The position numbers were made by a program, and so were the translations under genes. 52,415 nt of DNA from Bacillota bacterium (GTDB lineage: Bacteria > Bacillota > Clostridia > Peptostreptococcales > Anaerovoracaceae): the NCBI GenBank assembly GCA_017459895.1, contig JAFUCA010000011.1:1-52415 (forward strand), read 5' to 3'. This document shows positions 7,671 through 17,143 of the stretch, piece after piece. Position 1 is the stretch's first letter; the number at the start of each line of letters is the position of its first letter. The notes beneath the pieces are model-generated. The model searched no databases, had not been told where the DNA came from, and saw nothing but the letters and a program-made list of their open reading frames with translations.

Positions 7671-8684
7671 CTACAGATCCATAATCGTTCCGGCGCCCTT
7701 TTCCTCCGCCAGGGCGATGGCCATCTTGGCGGTGACCAGGTCCAGCGCCGCAAGACCCGTGGCATCGAATACCGTGATGTCTTCCTCGGATGTCCTGCCC
7801 GGGATCTGCCCTGCCAGCACCTGCCCGATCTCGCCGCAGATGCTCTCCGGGCTGATGAGTCCCATCTTCGCCGGGATCTCCATCTCGCCCACCGTGCAGC
7901 ACTGCTTCGCGTCGTCCGCGAAGGCTCTGGCCACGGTGAAGATTTCCGGATCGATCTCTTCCTTGCCGATCATATCGGCGCCGATGCAGGAGAGGTGTGT
8001 GCCGGGGCGGAGCCAGTCCTTCATGATCAGAGGCGCCGTGCTCCGGGTAATGGTCAGGATCACATCCGCCTGGCCGGAGGCTTCTCTCAGATCCTCCATG
8101 GCCTCGAAGCTGACATCGGTATCAATGGCAAGCTCCCGCTGCAGCCGCCCCCGGATATCCTTCGCGAACCGCTTCGCGCCTGCCGCATCCAGCGGATCCA
8201 CGACGATGACCCTGGTCAGCTGCGGCATCTCCAGCAGGGTCGCCCCCAGCAGATAGATCGCCTGCCGCCCGGCTCCCACGATCAGAAGCGTCCGGCTGTC
8301 CTTTCGGGCCAGTGCCCCTGCGCCCACCGCAGCCGCGGCGCCGGTACGCATGCTGGTGATGTAGGAGGCATCCATGCATCCTACCGGGATCCCGGTGGTG
8401 GAATCAAAGGCCATGAGCACACCGGTGAACACCGGAAGTCCGGCTTCCGCATTGTGAGGGAAGTTGTTCAGGAGCTTGGCCCCGTGGATACCGACGCTGC
8501 CGAAGACCCCTCCGGAACGGATATCACAGACCGCCTCCTGCTCCGGGAAGTGGTGCTCCACCAGCGGCCAGGCCACGACTCTGCCTTCCGCCTTTTCTTT
8601 ATATACGCTCTTCACACCCCGGATCACCGCGGGCATTTCCAGAACTTCTTCCAGTTCACTGCGCTTCAGAAACATGATACTCAT
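7671..8684 (-). CDS. Ornithine cyclodeaminase / mu-crystallin family enzyme
   Basis: 337 residues. The substrate-side segment FGSVGIHGAKLLNNFP (~60-75), CMDASYITSMRTGAAAAVGAG (~105-125), and the Rossmann motif LLIVGAGRQAIY (~135-145) are typical of the family. Members use NAD(P) to deaminate ornithine to proline, reduce imines (ketimine reductase) or interconvert alanine and pyruvate. AAGGAGGATTATC precedes the ATG. It is first in the operon with the aminotransferase and two acetyltransferases, and lies downstream of the terminator that closes the symporter unit. It may supply the proline pathway together with proC at 34184, but that is inference. Confidence 0.85.
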   Translation of the reverse strand: MSIMFLKRSELEEVLEMPAVIRGVKSVYKEKAEGRVVAWPLVEHHFPEQEAVCDIRSGGVFGSVGIHGAKLLNNFPHNAEAGLPVFTGVLMAFDSTTGIPVGCMDASYITSMRTGAAAAVGAGALARKDSRTLLIVGAGRQAIYLLGATLLEMPQLTRVIVVDPLDAAGAKRFAKDIRGRLQRELAIDTDVSFEAMEDLREASGQADVILTITRSTAPLIMKDWLRPGTHLSCIGADMIGKEEIDPEIFTVARAFADDAKQCCTVGEMEIPAKMGLISPESICGEIGQVLAGQIPGRTSEEDITVFDATGLAALDLVTAKMAIALAEEKGAGTIMDL

Positions 8685-8798
8685 GATAATCCTCCTTCTC
8701 CTTCGCTCTCAGCGGAGCGACGAATGTTTCTTCGTGCCTTTATCATAGTACGATCCTAAGCCATCATGAAACCGGAACTTTTTATAATCTTTTATAAA

Positions 8799-8829
8799 CG
8801 CAAAAAAGCTGCCTTGGCAGCTTTTTGCG
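8799..8829 (-). terminator. Rho-independent terminator after the symporter
   Basis: CGCAAAAAAGCTGCC (8799-8813) and GGCAGCTTTTTGCG (8816-8829) pair around a two-base centre; on the minus strand the hairpin is U-rich on its 3' arm. It lies 40 bases past the symporter stop and splits the sigma-54 unit from the OCD operon. Confidence 0.8.
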
Positions 8830-8869
8830 CATGTTAGGATACATTTCCAAATTTGAATGAAGGAGCGTG

Positions 8870-10666
8870 TTATTTTTTTCCGGACTCGAGTCTGATCTGA
8901 GCCGCTTTGCTGTCCTTTACCATTCCAACGATATCCCTGCCTCCGAGGATCGCCATGATGAAGATCATGACAGCACCTACGCCGAAGGAAGCCCATGTCA
9001 TGCCGATTCCCATCGCCTTGACATGGAAGAAGAAGGAGAGAATGTAATGTCCGGCAAATATGATGGCAACGCCGATCCAGAAAGCTTTCCATCCGGCAGT
9101 ATCTGCGCCGAGCCAGCCGAAGAATCCCTTCCCGTCACAGCGTTCGGATTCCGGAATTTCATTGGATTCTTTCATTTCACGGCCAAGGTCGACCCAGCTG
9201 GTCTTCTTCGCCTGTTCATACTCCGGCTTCGTACACAGGCTGACGATGATCATTACCGGAATGGAAATAAATACACCGATATGTACCGCATGCAGACCAT
9301 GCATCAAAGTACCGGGGCTCCCGGTGGTAATCCATGCATACATAGCCCATACAAGAGCACCTAGCCCTCCGGAAATCGTGGAAGCCAATGCGCCTGCGGT
9401 GGTCGATCTCCTCCAGAACCAGGCGCTCATGGTCGGCGCGAATAGTCCGGACAGACAGATCGCCTGTGCCAGTACCCACAGAGGAACCAGGATCGGCAGC
9501 CACAGAGCGGCGGCGATTCCGACAACAACAACGATGATGACGGAGATCCGGCTGGCTCTGACCGCCTGCTTGTCCGTTGCGTTCTTGTTAATGAAGCTCT
9601 GGTAGATATCCTTGGTGATAATGGTGACACCGTTCATCGCGAAGGAAGATCCGCAGGAAATGATGGTCATCAGCAGACCCACCAGGATGATAACACCAAC
9701 GAAGGTATTGGAGAAATTGATCGTAAACCATGCATAGAGTCCATCTCCCGAGAGTCCTTCCGGGATGGTGATCTTCCCAATTGTTGCGCCGACAAGGATC
9801 GCCATGCCGGCCAGGAAAGGCATAACATTATAGTAGGATCCACCCAGAACTGCCAGCATTCCGTTGGAAGAGACCTTCGGTGTCTTCCCTACGTATGCCC
9901 ACATATACATCCACGGATCCGCCAGATAAAAGACACCCAGCGTCAGCGCATATGTCGTGAACACGGACTTATCCAGTGCGAAGAAATTCGTAAAATCGGC
10001 CGGGAGGACATCATAGAATGCCTCTGTAACCACAGTGGGGTTGTCTGCGACCATCTTGTAGGCGATACCTGCGAACAGAATAATTCCAATCGCCTGCAGG
10101 ATGGACTGGAACCACTGCGTGATCAGCGCAGAATACTGTCCGGCAGTTACGAGATACAGCAGAATGATGATCGATGAAACAACAACGCCGAAGGTCGTAC
10201 TTGTATTGAATACCACTGTCATTGATGTAGCGATCGCCAGGAACTGCATGCCCGTCAGGATCGTCGGTCTGGTCAGAGAAACAAGAGCGGCCGGGATTCT
10301 CATCTTCTCCCCATATCGTTCACAGATAAAGTCTGAGATCGTGACCGCGCCGGTCTTCCTTCCAAAGAAGTTCAGCCTCCTGGAAAACAGGATTGTGAAC
10401 AAAGCACATCCGGATACAACGAATAATGATGCCCACATCTGAGAAATGCCGGAAGCCATACCATTTCCAACGTACCCGGATACGCTGGCACCTCCAACAT
10501 ATCCGCCCAGATAAGCGGTAGCGAGCAGCCAGAACGGAGCTCCACGGCCGGCCAGAAGGAAATCATCCGCCGACTTCGCCATGCGGCTGAACCACATTCC
10601 GGCTCCGATGAAGCAGAGCACCAGAATGATCAATACTATGATAGATATAACTACTACTGAACTCAT
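8870..10666 (-). CDS. Sodium:solute symporter (SSS family)
   Basis: 598 residues with about 13 hydrophobic segments, beginning VVVISIIVLIILVLCFIGAG. SADDFLLAGRGAPFWLLA (~35-50) followed by YLGGYVGGAS is the SSS signature region for sodium binding. The soluble C-terminal tail (~500-530) precedes a further hydrophobic pair. It should import a small solute (amino acid, carboxylate or similar) with sodium. The ribosome site AAAGGAGGG sits on the stop of the upstream amidohydrolase, 13 bases away, so both are one operon from the sigma-54 promoter at 12171-12189. The imported solute is probably what the amidohydrolase cleaves. Confidence 0.88.
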   Translation of the reverse strand: MSSVVVISIIVLIILVLCFIGAGMWFSRMAKSADDFLLAGRGAPFWLLATAYLGGYVGGASVSGYVGNGMASGISQMWASLFVVSGCALFTILFSRRLNFFGRKTGAVTISDFICERYGEKMRIPAALVSLTRPTILTGMQFLAIATSMTVVFNTSTTFGVVVSSIIILLYLVTAGQYSALITQWFQSILQAIGIILFAGIAYKMVADNPTVVTEAFYDVLPADFTNFFALDKSVFTTYALTLGVFYLADPWMYMWAYVGKTPKVSSNGMLAVLGGSYYNVMPFLAGMAILVGATIGKITIPEGLSGDGLYAWFTINFSNTFVGVIILVGLLMTIISCGSSFAMNGVTIITKDIYQSFINKNATDKQAVRASRISVIIVVVVGIAAALWLPILVPLWVLAQAICLSGLFAPTMSAWFWRRSTTAGALASTISGGLGALVWAMYAWITTGSPGTLMHGLHAVHIGVFISIPVMIIVSLCTKPEYEQAKKTSWVDLGREMKESNEIPESERCDGKGFFGWLGADTAGWKAFWIGVAIIFAGHYILSFFFHVKAMGIGMTWASFGVGAVMIFIMAILGGRDIVGMVKDSKAAQIRLESGKK

Positions 10667-10679
10667 CTGTTTCCCTCCT

Positions 10680-12095
10680 TTACTTCCTGTACTTCTCCAT
10701 GATATCTCTGTTCAGATCAAGCGGCGGCTCCTGGTCTGCGGGCAGCAGGCACTCATATACCCGGCCGTCCATGCGCTCCCGCCATTCCGCCTGTGCCGCT
10801 TCCAGGATCTCCGGCTGGCAAAGCAGATCTGCCGCAGTCATGGAAATCACCTTCGCTGCACAGTCCATGCTCTTCTGGCCCATGGTGTCACCTGCACAAC
10901 GAGCCACACCCCAGTGGTGCCATCCACAGCCCTGCATACCCATAGCGATCCAGGGGGCTGCGTATGGTGCGCACCAGCTGTATTCCGAGGTGTCACACAG
11001 CACTGTGAATCCACCTTCAAAGGGATCCAATTCCGTAGGCAGTCCGGTCTCCGGCTGTCCAATAGCTCTCTGAATCGCCTTCGCCTTCTCCTGTTCTTCT
11101 TCTGAAAAGGCTGGTACACCGATCGTCTCCATATTCTTATAGAAGCGTTCCGCCAGCACCTTGTTAGGAATCTTATGATGGGTAACCGTGATGACCTCTT
11201 CCTCTACGGTGGTCTCCGTAGCAATGGCTCCAGCCTTTGCACAGTTATCCACGCGCTTCAGGGTATCCAGCATTTCTTCTGTCGTGGTGAATCGTCCGAT
11301 GACCCACACTGTCGTATAATCCGGCACTACACTGGGAAATTCCGGACCTGTCGCAGTGTACGTGTAGTTAATGGTGTTTGCCGCATCCGGCGGATTGCCC
11401 GGATAAATGTGCTCTCTCAGGATGTCGATGCCGTGCCCCATGAGCTGGCCTGCATCCAATGCGCTTCTCCCATGCCAGGGGGAATTGCCATGGGATGTTC
11501 TCCCTTTGAAATGATATTTCTTGCTGAAGTATGCCTGGCAGCTGTCGTAATTGGCTTTGGTGTAGCTCCAGGGATGCCAGTCAAGAAAGGCATCCACACC
11601 ATCGAAGCATCCGGCTCTCCCCATGTAGGGTTTGCCCAGACACAGCTCCTCTGCCGGGGTTCCAAAGAGCTTCACGGTTCCCTGTAATCCAAACTTCTCC
11701 ATTGCATTCTTAACAGCAATGGCTGCCTTGGCGCCGCCGGTACCGAGAAGATTGTGCCCGCATCCCTGGCCGGGCGCACCTGGCACCACCGGACATTTCT
11801 CCAGTTTCTCTCCGTCCTGAGAAAGACCCGGCAGAGCATCGTATTCGGCACTGATCCCGATGACCGGGCGGCCGCTGCCATAGGTTGCAATAAATGCTGT
11901 GGGCATTCCTGCAACACCTGTCTCAACCTCGAATCCATTCTTCTTCATCAGATCGATAAGGGCTGCTGAGGACTCAAATTCCTGCAGAGAAAGCTCCGGG
12001 TGTTCCCAGATAAATTTCTCCGTTTCATAGAATTCCTGTGTGTTTTCTTCGTTCCATTGAACGATGTAGTCCTTGACTTCTTTTAGGTTTTTCAT
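10680..12095 (-). CDS. M20 family amidohydrolase, AbgB-like
   Basis: 471 residues of the M20/ACY1 metallo-amidohydrolase family. Metal-site elements appear in order: GISAEYDALPGLSQ (~75), GCGHNLLG (~110), FGTPAEELCLGKPYM (~145) and a late HHWGVARCAGDTMGQKSM (~400). A dimerisation domain lies in the middle. This order and length fit p-aminobenzoyl-glutamate hydrolase subunit B and related aminoacyl amidases. It should hydrolyse an amide such as an N-acyl amino acid. GGAGGA precedes the start. First gene of the sigma-54 transcript with the symporter. Confidence 0.85.
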   Translation of the reverse strand: MKNLKEVKDYIVQWNEENTQEFYETEKFIWEHPELSLQEFESSAALIDLMKKNGFEVETGVAGMPTAFIATYGSGRPVIGISAEYDALPGLSQDGEKLEKCPVVPGAPGQGCGHNLLGTGGAKAAIAVKNAMEKFGLQGTVKLFGTPAEELCLGKPYMGRAGCFDGVDAFLDWHPWSYTKANYDSCQAYFSKKYHFKGRTSHGNSPWHGRSALDAGQLMGHGIDILREHIYPGNPPDAANTINYTYTATGPEFPSVVPDYTTVWVIGRFTTTEEMLDTLKRVDNCAKAGAIATETTVEEEVITVTHHKIPNKVLAERFYKNMETIGVPAFSEEEQEKAKAIQRAIGQPETGLPTELDPFEGGFTVLCDTSEYSWCAPYAAPWIAMGMQGCGWHHWGVARCAGDTMGQKSMDCAAKVISMTAADLLCQPEILEAAQAEWRERMDGRVYECLLPADQEPPLDLNRDIMEKYRK

Positions 12096-12170
12096 TCAAT
12101 CATTCCTCCGACTCACAACTACTGCCCGAAGGCAGGCTGCCTCCGGGAACTCTCCTGTTGTCTTGATACG

Positions 12171-12189
12171 CCGCAAAAAAGATGCCAAA
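12171..12189 (-). promoter_or_regulatory. Sigma-54 promoter of the amidohydrolase-symporter operon
   Basis: On the minus strand TTTGGCATCTTTTTTGCGG gives GG, exactly 10 bases, then GC, the required -24/-12 spacing, with the TGGCA and TTGC context. It lies about 80 bases before the amidohydrolase start, and an enhancer-binding activator gene sits just beyond. Confidence 0.8.
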
Positions 12190-12272
12190 GACAAAACATA
12201 TATACTCAAAAACCGATGATAAAGCAGCAGTGAACCGGAAGGGATGCCTGCGGAAGCCTTGCAAACAGTTGT

Positions 12273-12300
12273 TTTGAGCGGTCTGTGTTTTCCGCTCAAA
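12273..12300. promoter_or_regulatory. Palindromic upstream activator site
   Basis: TTTGAGCGG (12273-12281) and CCGCTCAAA (12292-12300) form a perfect 9-bp inverted repeat with a 10-base centre. A further CTCAAAA half lies at about 12304. It is about 90 bases upstream of the -24 box at 12185, the usual place for an enhancer. The likely binder is the product of the gene at 12446-14005. The rest of the gap 12096-12445 holds only this, the promoter and a terminator. Confidence 0.6.
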
Positions 12301-12374
12301 CCTGCTCAAAAAATAATTGCAGTACTCTCTCATCATGTTCCGAGCAATTCATTCCTAACGATTCACAACTTCTG

Positions 12375-12429
12375 ATAATTCAAAAAGGACTTAATTCATT
12401 CAATTTGACTTAAGTCCTTTTTGAATTAT
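12375..12429 (-). terminator. Perfect 20-bp inverted repeat, terminator of the activator gene
   Basis: Arms at 12375-12394 and 12410-12429 match perfectly with a 15-base loop. On the minus strand the stem follows the activator stop by 17 bases. Its arms hold a CCTTTTT/AAAAAGG block. It is longer than most terminators and belongs to the window's set of long intergenic hairpins. Confidence 0.7.
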
Positions 12430-12445
12430 TCGCATTTCCGAAGAA

Positions 12446-14005
12446 TTACTCCTGGAGATATTTTCGGATTTTTCGATATGCCGTGCTTTGGCTCATCCCC
12501 AAGGCATCGGCCACCTTATAACTGCTGCCGTATGTACGGTAAGCTTCAAGCAGTATCTCCCGTTCATTTTTTTTCAGTTCCTCTCTTCTTTCTGCCAGAG
12601 AGTATTCCTTGCCCTGATCCTGGGGATCTGTCTTCACTTCCCATGGGTCATGTGTCTGATCCTCTTCGGGAATGAGAACGATTCCTTCTGTGACCACCAA
12701 TCGTTCAATGAAGTTTTCAAGTTCACGCATATTCCCTTTCCATGGCTGCCGCAGGATGTACTCCCGACATTTTTCTTCAATGGAGAGTTCTTTCCCATAG
12801 CGTCTGGTAAACTGGTCAGCAAATAACTGTACGGCTGGCATAATATCTTCCTTCCGCTCCCGAAGCGGAGGAATCGTAATGGGTACTACGTTAAGGCGGT
12901 AATATAAATCTTCCCGGAATTTTTCCTCTTTGACGAGACGACTGAGGCTCTTATTTGTTGCCGCAATCACTCTGACATCCACAGTGATCTCCTCAGTTCC
13001 TCCGACTCGCGTGATTCTGCGGTTTTGCAGGAAATGCAGCAGCTTGACCTGCAGCGCCAGCGGCAGTTCGGAAATTTCATCCAGCAGAATTGTCCCGCCG
13101 TTGCTGGACTCGATCAGTCCGGCCTTTCCCTTACGGCCTGCGCCGGTAAATGCTCCGCTGACGTAGCCGAACAGTTCTGATTCCAACAGAGCCGGTGGAA
13201 TCGCACCGCAGTTGATCTCTGTCATTTTCTGATCGGCTCTGGATCCGGTGTAATGAATATACCTTGCCAGAAGGCTCTTGCCCACCCCGGTCTCTCCTTC
13301 GATCAGAATGGTCGATGGCGTATCCTTGATCACATTCGCTAAGCGAAGAATGTCCTGCATTTTGGCACTGGCTGCAATAATCTTTGGTTCGCGGTCAGCA
13401 CATTCTCTTTTTCGGGCCCTTCGTTCTTCAAAGTAATGCCCGATCCCCTGGGTTTCCTTGCTCAGCGTCGAATTGGTAACGACCCCGAAAATCTCCCCGT
13501 CGGTATCTGCTACAGGCACCCCTGCGACAACAAACTGTTTGTCATGATTTATCAGCTGCGGAACCATAACACGCCGTCCCTCTCGCAGCGCAATGGCTCC
13601 CACCGAGGGGTCAAACAACGTTTCTTTTTCCAGTTCGATATTGCTTCTCCCCAGGAGGTTTGCCCTGGAGAGTCCTGTGGTGTCCTCAAAATATTTATTG
13701 ATCCGAAGGGTTCTGCCTTCGATATCCGATACGTAAATGCTGGTCGGACTCTGGTCGATGATCAGATTGAGATCCCGGCTGAATCCGATGATGCTTCTGA
13801 TCCCTTCGAACAGATCCTGCAGAGATTCTGCCTTTTCCGGAAGGATCTCTGTTTCGATTGCCGCGAATCCGATTCCCCCGATCAGCTTACGGTACTCCTC
13901 ATACTCCTGTTGCAGAGCATCACGGAACGCTTCCAGACTGTTGATCCTCATCTCTTGCTTTTGCATAATCCCCTGCTCCTCTCTGATTTCTGAAGATGGC
14001 TGCAT
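12446..14005 (-). CDS. Sigma-54-dependent transcriptional activator (PAS-AAA-Fis)
   Basis: 519 residues. An N-terminal coiled region leads into a PAS domain (~85-190: IDQSPTSIYVSDIEGRTLRINKYFEDTTG). The AAA+ core has Walker A GETGVGKS (~240), the sigma-54 contact loop GAFTGAGRKGK (~295) and Walker B GGTILLDEISELP (~315). The C-terminal Fis-type HTH ends with YKVADALGMSQSTAYRKIRKYL. It should drive sigma-54 RNA polymerase after sensing a ligand through PAS. Start 14005 has GGAG five bases upstream, but ATG 13966 with AGGGG is equally good. It is divergent from the PucR gene and next to the promoter at 12171. Confidence 0.9.
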   Translation of the reverse strand: MQPSSEIREEQGIMQKQEMRINSLEAFRDALQQEYEEYRKLIGGIGFAAIETEILPEKAESLQDLFEGIRSIIGFSRDLNLIIDQSPTSIYVSDIEGRTLRINKYFEDTTGLSRANLLGRSNIELEKETLFDPSVGAIALREGRRVMVPQLINHDKQFVVAGVPVADTDGEIFGVVTNSTLSKETQGIGHYFEERRARKRECADREPKIIAASAKMQDILRLANVIKDTPSTILIEGETGVGKSLLARYIHYTGSRADQKMTEINCGAIPPALLESELFGYVSGAFTGAGRKGKAGLIESSNGGTILLDEISELPLALQVKLLHFLQNRRITRVGGTEEITVDVRVIAATNKSLSRLVKEEKFREDLYYRLNVVPITIPPLRERKEDIMPAVQLFADQFTRRYGKELSIEEKCREYILRQPWKGNMRELENFIERLVVTEGIVLIPEEDQTHDPWEVKTDPQDQGKEYSLAERREELKKNEREILLEAYRTYGSSYKVADALGMSQSTAYRKIRKYLQE

Positions 14006-14208
14006 TATATCTCCGCTTTAATATCATAGCGCCGGCAAATCTGTTGCTCAAAGCAAATGTTTTATAAAAAAATATAATATAACAGCTTACTAAATACCTG
14101 TATTCATTAAAATATTGCCATTATACCACCCTGATTTATGATATTATATAAATATCCACCGTGATATTTATCAAATCATTTCATCCGTTTCACCCAGGGA
14201 GACATGCC

Positions 14209-15414
14209 ATGATTTACACCGTATCCGATTATTACAACACCTTCAAAGAGCATCTGCAGATCGTCGCCGGAAGCGGCGGTATGTCGAATCCCGTCACCGC
14301 CTGCGGACTGCTGGACTATGAACTGATCCCGGAGCTGAAGGAAGCCTATTTCCAGTCCAACTTTCACGAGCATCAGCTGATCCTCACGTCTCTGGTCTAC
14401 ACCCGGGACAATCCCTACGGGATCCTGGACGCGGTGAAGCATCTGGCAAGCAAAGGCTGCAGCGGCCTTGTGATCAAGAACGTCTTCCGCCTGCCCATCT
14501 CCGAATCCATCGTACGGTATGCAGACGCGAAGAACTTCCCCCTGTTTCTGATCCCGGTCCGCGGCCTGGAGCTGAGCTTCGAGGATATCATCTACACCGT
14601 CAACCGGCGCAGCGAGCTGCAGCAGCACGCGGAATACCACCGCAGCATCCTGGACCGGCTGATGGCGCAGGATCTTCGCGGGGAGGAGGCCAGCCTTTGC
14701 GCGATGCAGCTGAACCCGTCCTTTCGTGACCGGTTCTTCGCGGTGTTCGCCCAGCTGGATGAATTTATGAGCGACAGGCAAAAGCTGGATCTCATGAACA
14801 ATTACATTAACTCGGATCACAGCAGCTTCGAGGACTTCGCCGGATTGCTGGAGGACGGGCTGATCCTGATCAAGAGCTCGGACCAGCTGCAGAATTATTA
14901 CACGGATTTCTATATCGACGGAATGCTGGACAGTCTCGGGGCGGCGGGAGACGTAACGGCCGCCGGCATCAGCGATATGCACCACAGTTTGGAGGATCTG
15001 GGAGAGGCGCTGAAGGAGGCCTTCTTCGCGGCGCGGTATCAGAACATCTCCCCCGGCAGACGCCGGTACAGTGAGCTTGGCAGCTACCGGCTTCTGTTTC
15101 AGATCTGCGATGAGCCGCATACGCGAAGCTATGTCCGCAGGGTTCTGGATCCCATCGAAGAGTACGATTCCATGAACAGGGGCTCCCTGATGGAGACGCT
15201 GGAGGAATATGTGAAGGCCGACTGCGATATGGCAAAGGCTGCCGCGGTCCTGTCTCAGCACGAGCAGACGATCCGATACCGGCTGAACCGCATCTTTGAG
15301 ATCACGGATCTTGACCGGAAATCCTACGAGGACATGCAGCAGCTCGTCCTGGCATGCCGGCTGAAGCTGGCGAGGCAGGCGATGACCGGATCCGGGCCGG
15401 CGGCAATGAATTGA
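14209..15414 (+). CDS. PucR-family transcriptional regulator
   Basis: 401 residues. The N-terminal PucR/DUF2-like sensory domain (~1-125: IYTVSDYYNTFKEHLQIVAG ... LASKGCSGLVIKN) is followed by a middle domain (~130-320) and a C-terminal helix-turn-helix of the PucR type (~330-385: LEEYVKADCDMAKAAAVLSQ, then EQTIRYRLNRIFEITDLD). PucR-type proteins respond to small metabolites, including purines. ATG 14209 is preferred because AGGGAG is seven bases upstream. It is divergent from the sigma-54 activator, so it may help control that gene or the nearby purine permease; this is inference. Confidence 0.85.
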   Translation: MIYTVSDYYNTFKEHLQIVAGSGGMSNPVTACGLLDYELIPELKEAYFQSNFHEHQLILTSLVYTRDNPYGILDAVKHLASKGCSGLVIKNVFRLPISESIVRYADAKNFPLFLIPVRGLELSFEDIIYTVNRRSELQQHAEYHRSILDRLMAQDLRGEEASLCAMQLNPSFRDRFFAVFAQLDEFMSDRQKLDLMNNYINSDHSSFEDFAGLLEDGLILIKSSDQLQNYYTDFYIDGMLDSLGAAGDVTAAGISDMHHSLEDLGEALKEAFFAARYQNISPGRRRYSELGSYRLLFQICDEPHTRSYVRRVLDPIEEYDSMNRGSLMETLEEYVKADCDMAKAAAVLSQHEQTIRYRLNRIFEITDLDRKSYEDMQQLVLACRLKLARQAMTGSGPAAMN

Positions 15415-15415
15415 T

Positions 15416-15540
15416 AAAACTTCCACAACTGTCTTAAAAATCGAGTTGTGGAAGTTTTCGTTGATTTTTGACCGGATCGATAGTACAATATAATCACAAA
15501 ACTTCCAAAACACCAAAAAATAATAAGTTGTGGAAGTTTT
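15416..15540. repeat. AACTTCCACAAC inverted and direct repeats around a promoter
   Basis: AAAACTTCCACAACT (15416-15430) and AGTTGTGGAAGTTTT (15444-15458) are a perfect 15-bp hairpin starting one base after the PucR stop. The right arm recurs exactly at 15526-15540, facing a shorter AAAACTTCCA at 15498-15507. Between the two sits TTGATT (15461-15466), 17 bases, TACAAT (15484-15489), a plausible promoter for the ATPase. The first hairpin may end PucR transcription; the second could be an operator or leader hairpin. Confidence 0.7.
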
Positions 15541-15568
15541 GTTGGAAATACATGAGGAGGATCCTGTC

Positions 15569-17011
15569 ATGATGATCGGCCGAACCGAAGAAAAAGAGTT
15601 CCTTCAGTCTCTGATGGAGGAGGAAGAACCACAGTTTGTTGCAGTCTTTGGAAGAAGGAGAATCGGGAAGACCTATCTCGTAAGAGAGAGTTTCGGACAT
15701 AGTTTTTTCTTCCAGCATACGGGTATCAGCAATCATTCGCTGGAACCGGGCTCACGAAAGCAGGCGCAGCTCGATAAATTCGCGGAATCCCTTGCGGAAT
15801 CCGGGCATGGGTGTGCCGAGAAGCTGACGTCCTGGGATCAGGCATTTCATCAGCTGAAAGAAGCGATCACACAGTCTCCGGAAAAGAAAAAGGTCATCTT
15901 CATCGACGAATTGTCCTGGATGGATACGAAGGGCAGCGGATTGATCTCAGCCCTTGAAAGCTTCTGGAACGGATTTGTTACTGCGCGAAAAGAAAAGGAC
16001 GTGATCCTGATCGTTTGTGCTTCGGCAACGTACTGGATGATGGATCATATCGTCAATGCCAGAGGGGGACTTCATAACCGGCTTACGGGGCAGATCCACC
16101 TGGGTCCGTTCTCATTGCGGGAGTGTGAAGAGTATCTGGAGTCAAAGAAGATCGTGATGACCAGACATCAGATCCTGCAGTGTTATATGATCATGGGAGG
16201 TGTTCCGTATTACTGGAGCCTGATCAAAAAAGGAAAGAGCCTTCCGCAGAATATAGATGAACTTTTCTTCAGAGAGAATGCGCCGCTGCAGAATGAATAC
16301 GATAATCTCTACAGTGCGTTATTTGACAAGCCTCAGCAGTATATGGAGATCGTTGAGGCCCTGAGTAATGTGAACAAGGGAATCACGCGGGATGAGATAT
16401 GCCGGAGCACGGGGATCGCAAGTTCGGGAGAATTGTCAAAAAAACTCAGAGAACTGGAAAACTGCGGCTTCATCCGGAAGTATATTCCTTTTGGGTATAA
16501 AGAAAAGAACTGTCTGTATCAGCTCATCGACAATTATACTTTGTTCTATTACAATTTCCTGAGACAGAGGACTCATGATGAGAACTTCTGGGAGAATCAG
16601 ATCAATACACCCAGGGTAAACACATGGAGCGGAATCTCCTTTGAGAAGGTCTGCCTGGAACACATTCCCCAGATCAAGAAAGCGCTGGGGATATCCGGGG
16701 TACAGACAGAAGTGAACGCATGGCAATGCCGGGCGGATCCGGACAAAGGAATCTATGGGTCGCAGATCGATCTGCTCATCGCGAGAAAGGATCAGGTCAT
16801 CAATATCTGCGAGATGAAGTATTCGGAGTCGGATTATCTCCTCGATGCAGGATTTGACCGGGCGCAGAAGCGAAGGTTCTCCGATTTCAGAACGGTAACG
16901 AAGACAAAATACGCACTGCATTCCACGCTGATCACGACGTACGGAGTGGTGAAAAATGCTTACGCAGGTGAATTGCAGGCAGTCATCACCGGCGATGATT
17001 TGTTTCAATAG
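15569..17011 (+). CDS. DUF234-type AAA ATPase with nuclease-like C-terminus
   Basis: 480 residues. Walker A is GRRRIGKT (~32) and Walker B VIFIDELSWMD (~112), with a sensor-like NRLTGQIHLGPFS (~165). A winged-helix segment (~270-320: ITRDEICRSTGIASSGELSKKLRELENCGFI) follows. The C-terminal DUF234 region has IDLLIARKDQVINICEMKY (~410), a D-(x)n-E-x-K pattern like PD-(D/E)xK nucleases. Such ATPases are widespread in archaea and anaerobes, and their role is unsettled. ATG 15569 is favoured by AGGAGG eight to nine bases upstream. It stands alone, framed by palindromic DNA upstream. Confidence 0.85.
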   Translation: MMIGRTEEKEFLQSLMEEEEPQFVAVFGRRRIGKTYLVRESFGHSFFFQHTGISNHSLEPGSRKQAQLDKFAESLAESGHGCAEKLTSWDQAFHQLKEAITQSPEKKKVIFIDELSWMDTKGSGLISALESFWNGFVTARKEKDVILIVCASATYWMMDHIVNARGGLHNRLTGQIHLGPFSLRECEEYLESKKIVMTRHQILQCYMIMGGVPYYWSLIKKGKSLPQNIDELFFRENAPLQNEYDNLYSALFDKPQQYMEIVEALSNVNKGITRDEICRSTGIASSGELSKKLRELENCGFIRKYIPFGYKEKNCLYQLIDNYTLFYYNFLRQRTHDENFWENQINTPRVNTWSGISFEKVCLEHIPQIKKALGISGVQTEVNAWQCRADPDKGIYGSQIDLLIARKDQVINICEMKYSESDYLLDAGFDRAQKRRFSDFRTVTKTKYALHSTLITTYGVVKNAYAGELQAVITGDDLFQ

Positions 17012-17143
17012 TCCGGCGTGGGTATGATTCATCTCAAATCCCATCATCCGAAAGTATGAGTTTCACCAGAAGAAAGACGGCCTGAAAACCCGGAACCCCA
17101 GCATTTGCAGCGGTTTAGACGGTATGAGAGAGCCTTTTCCCCC

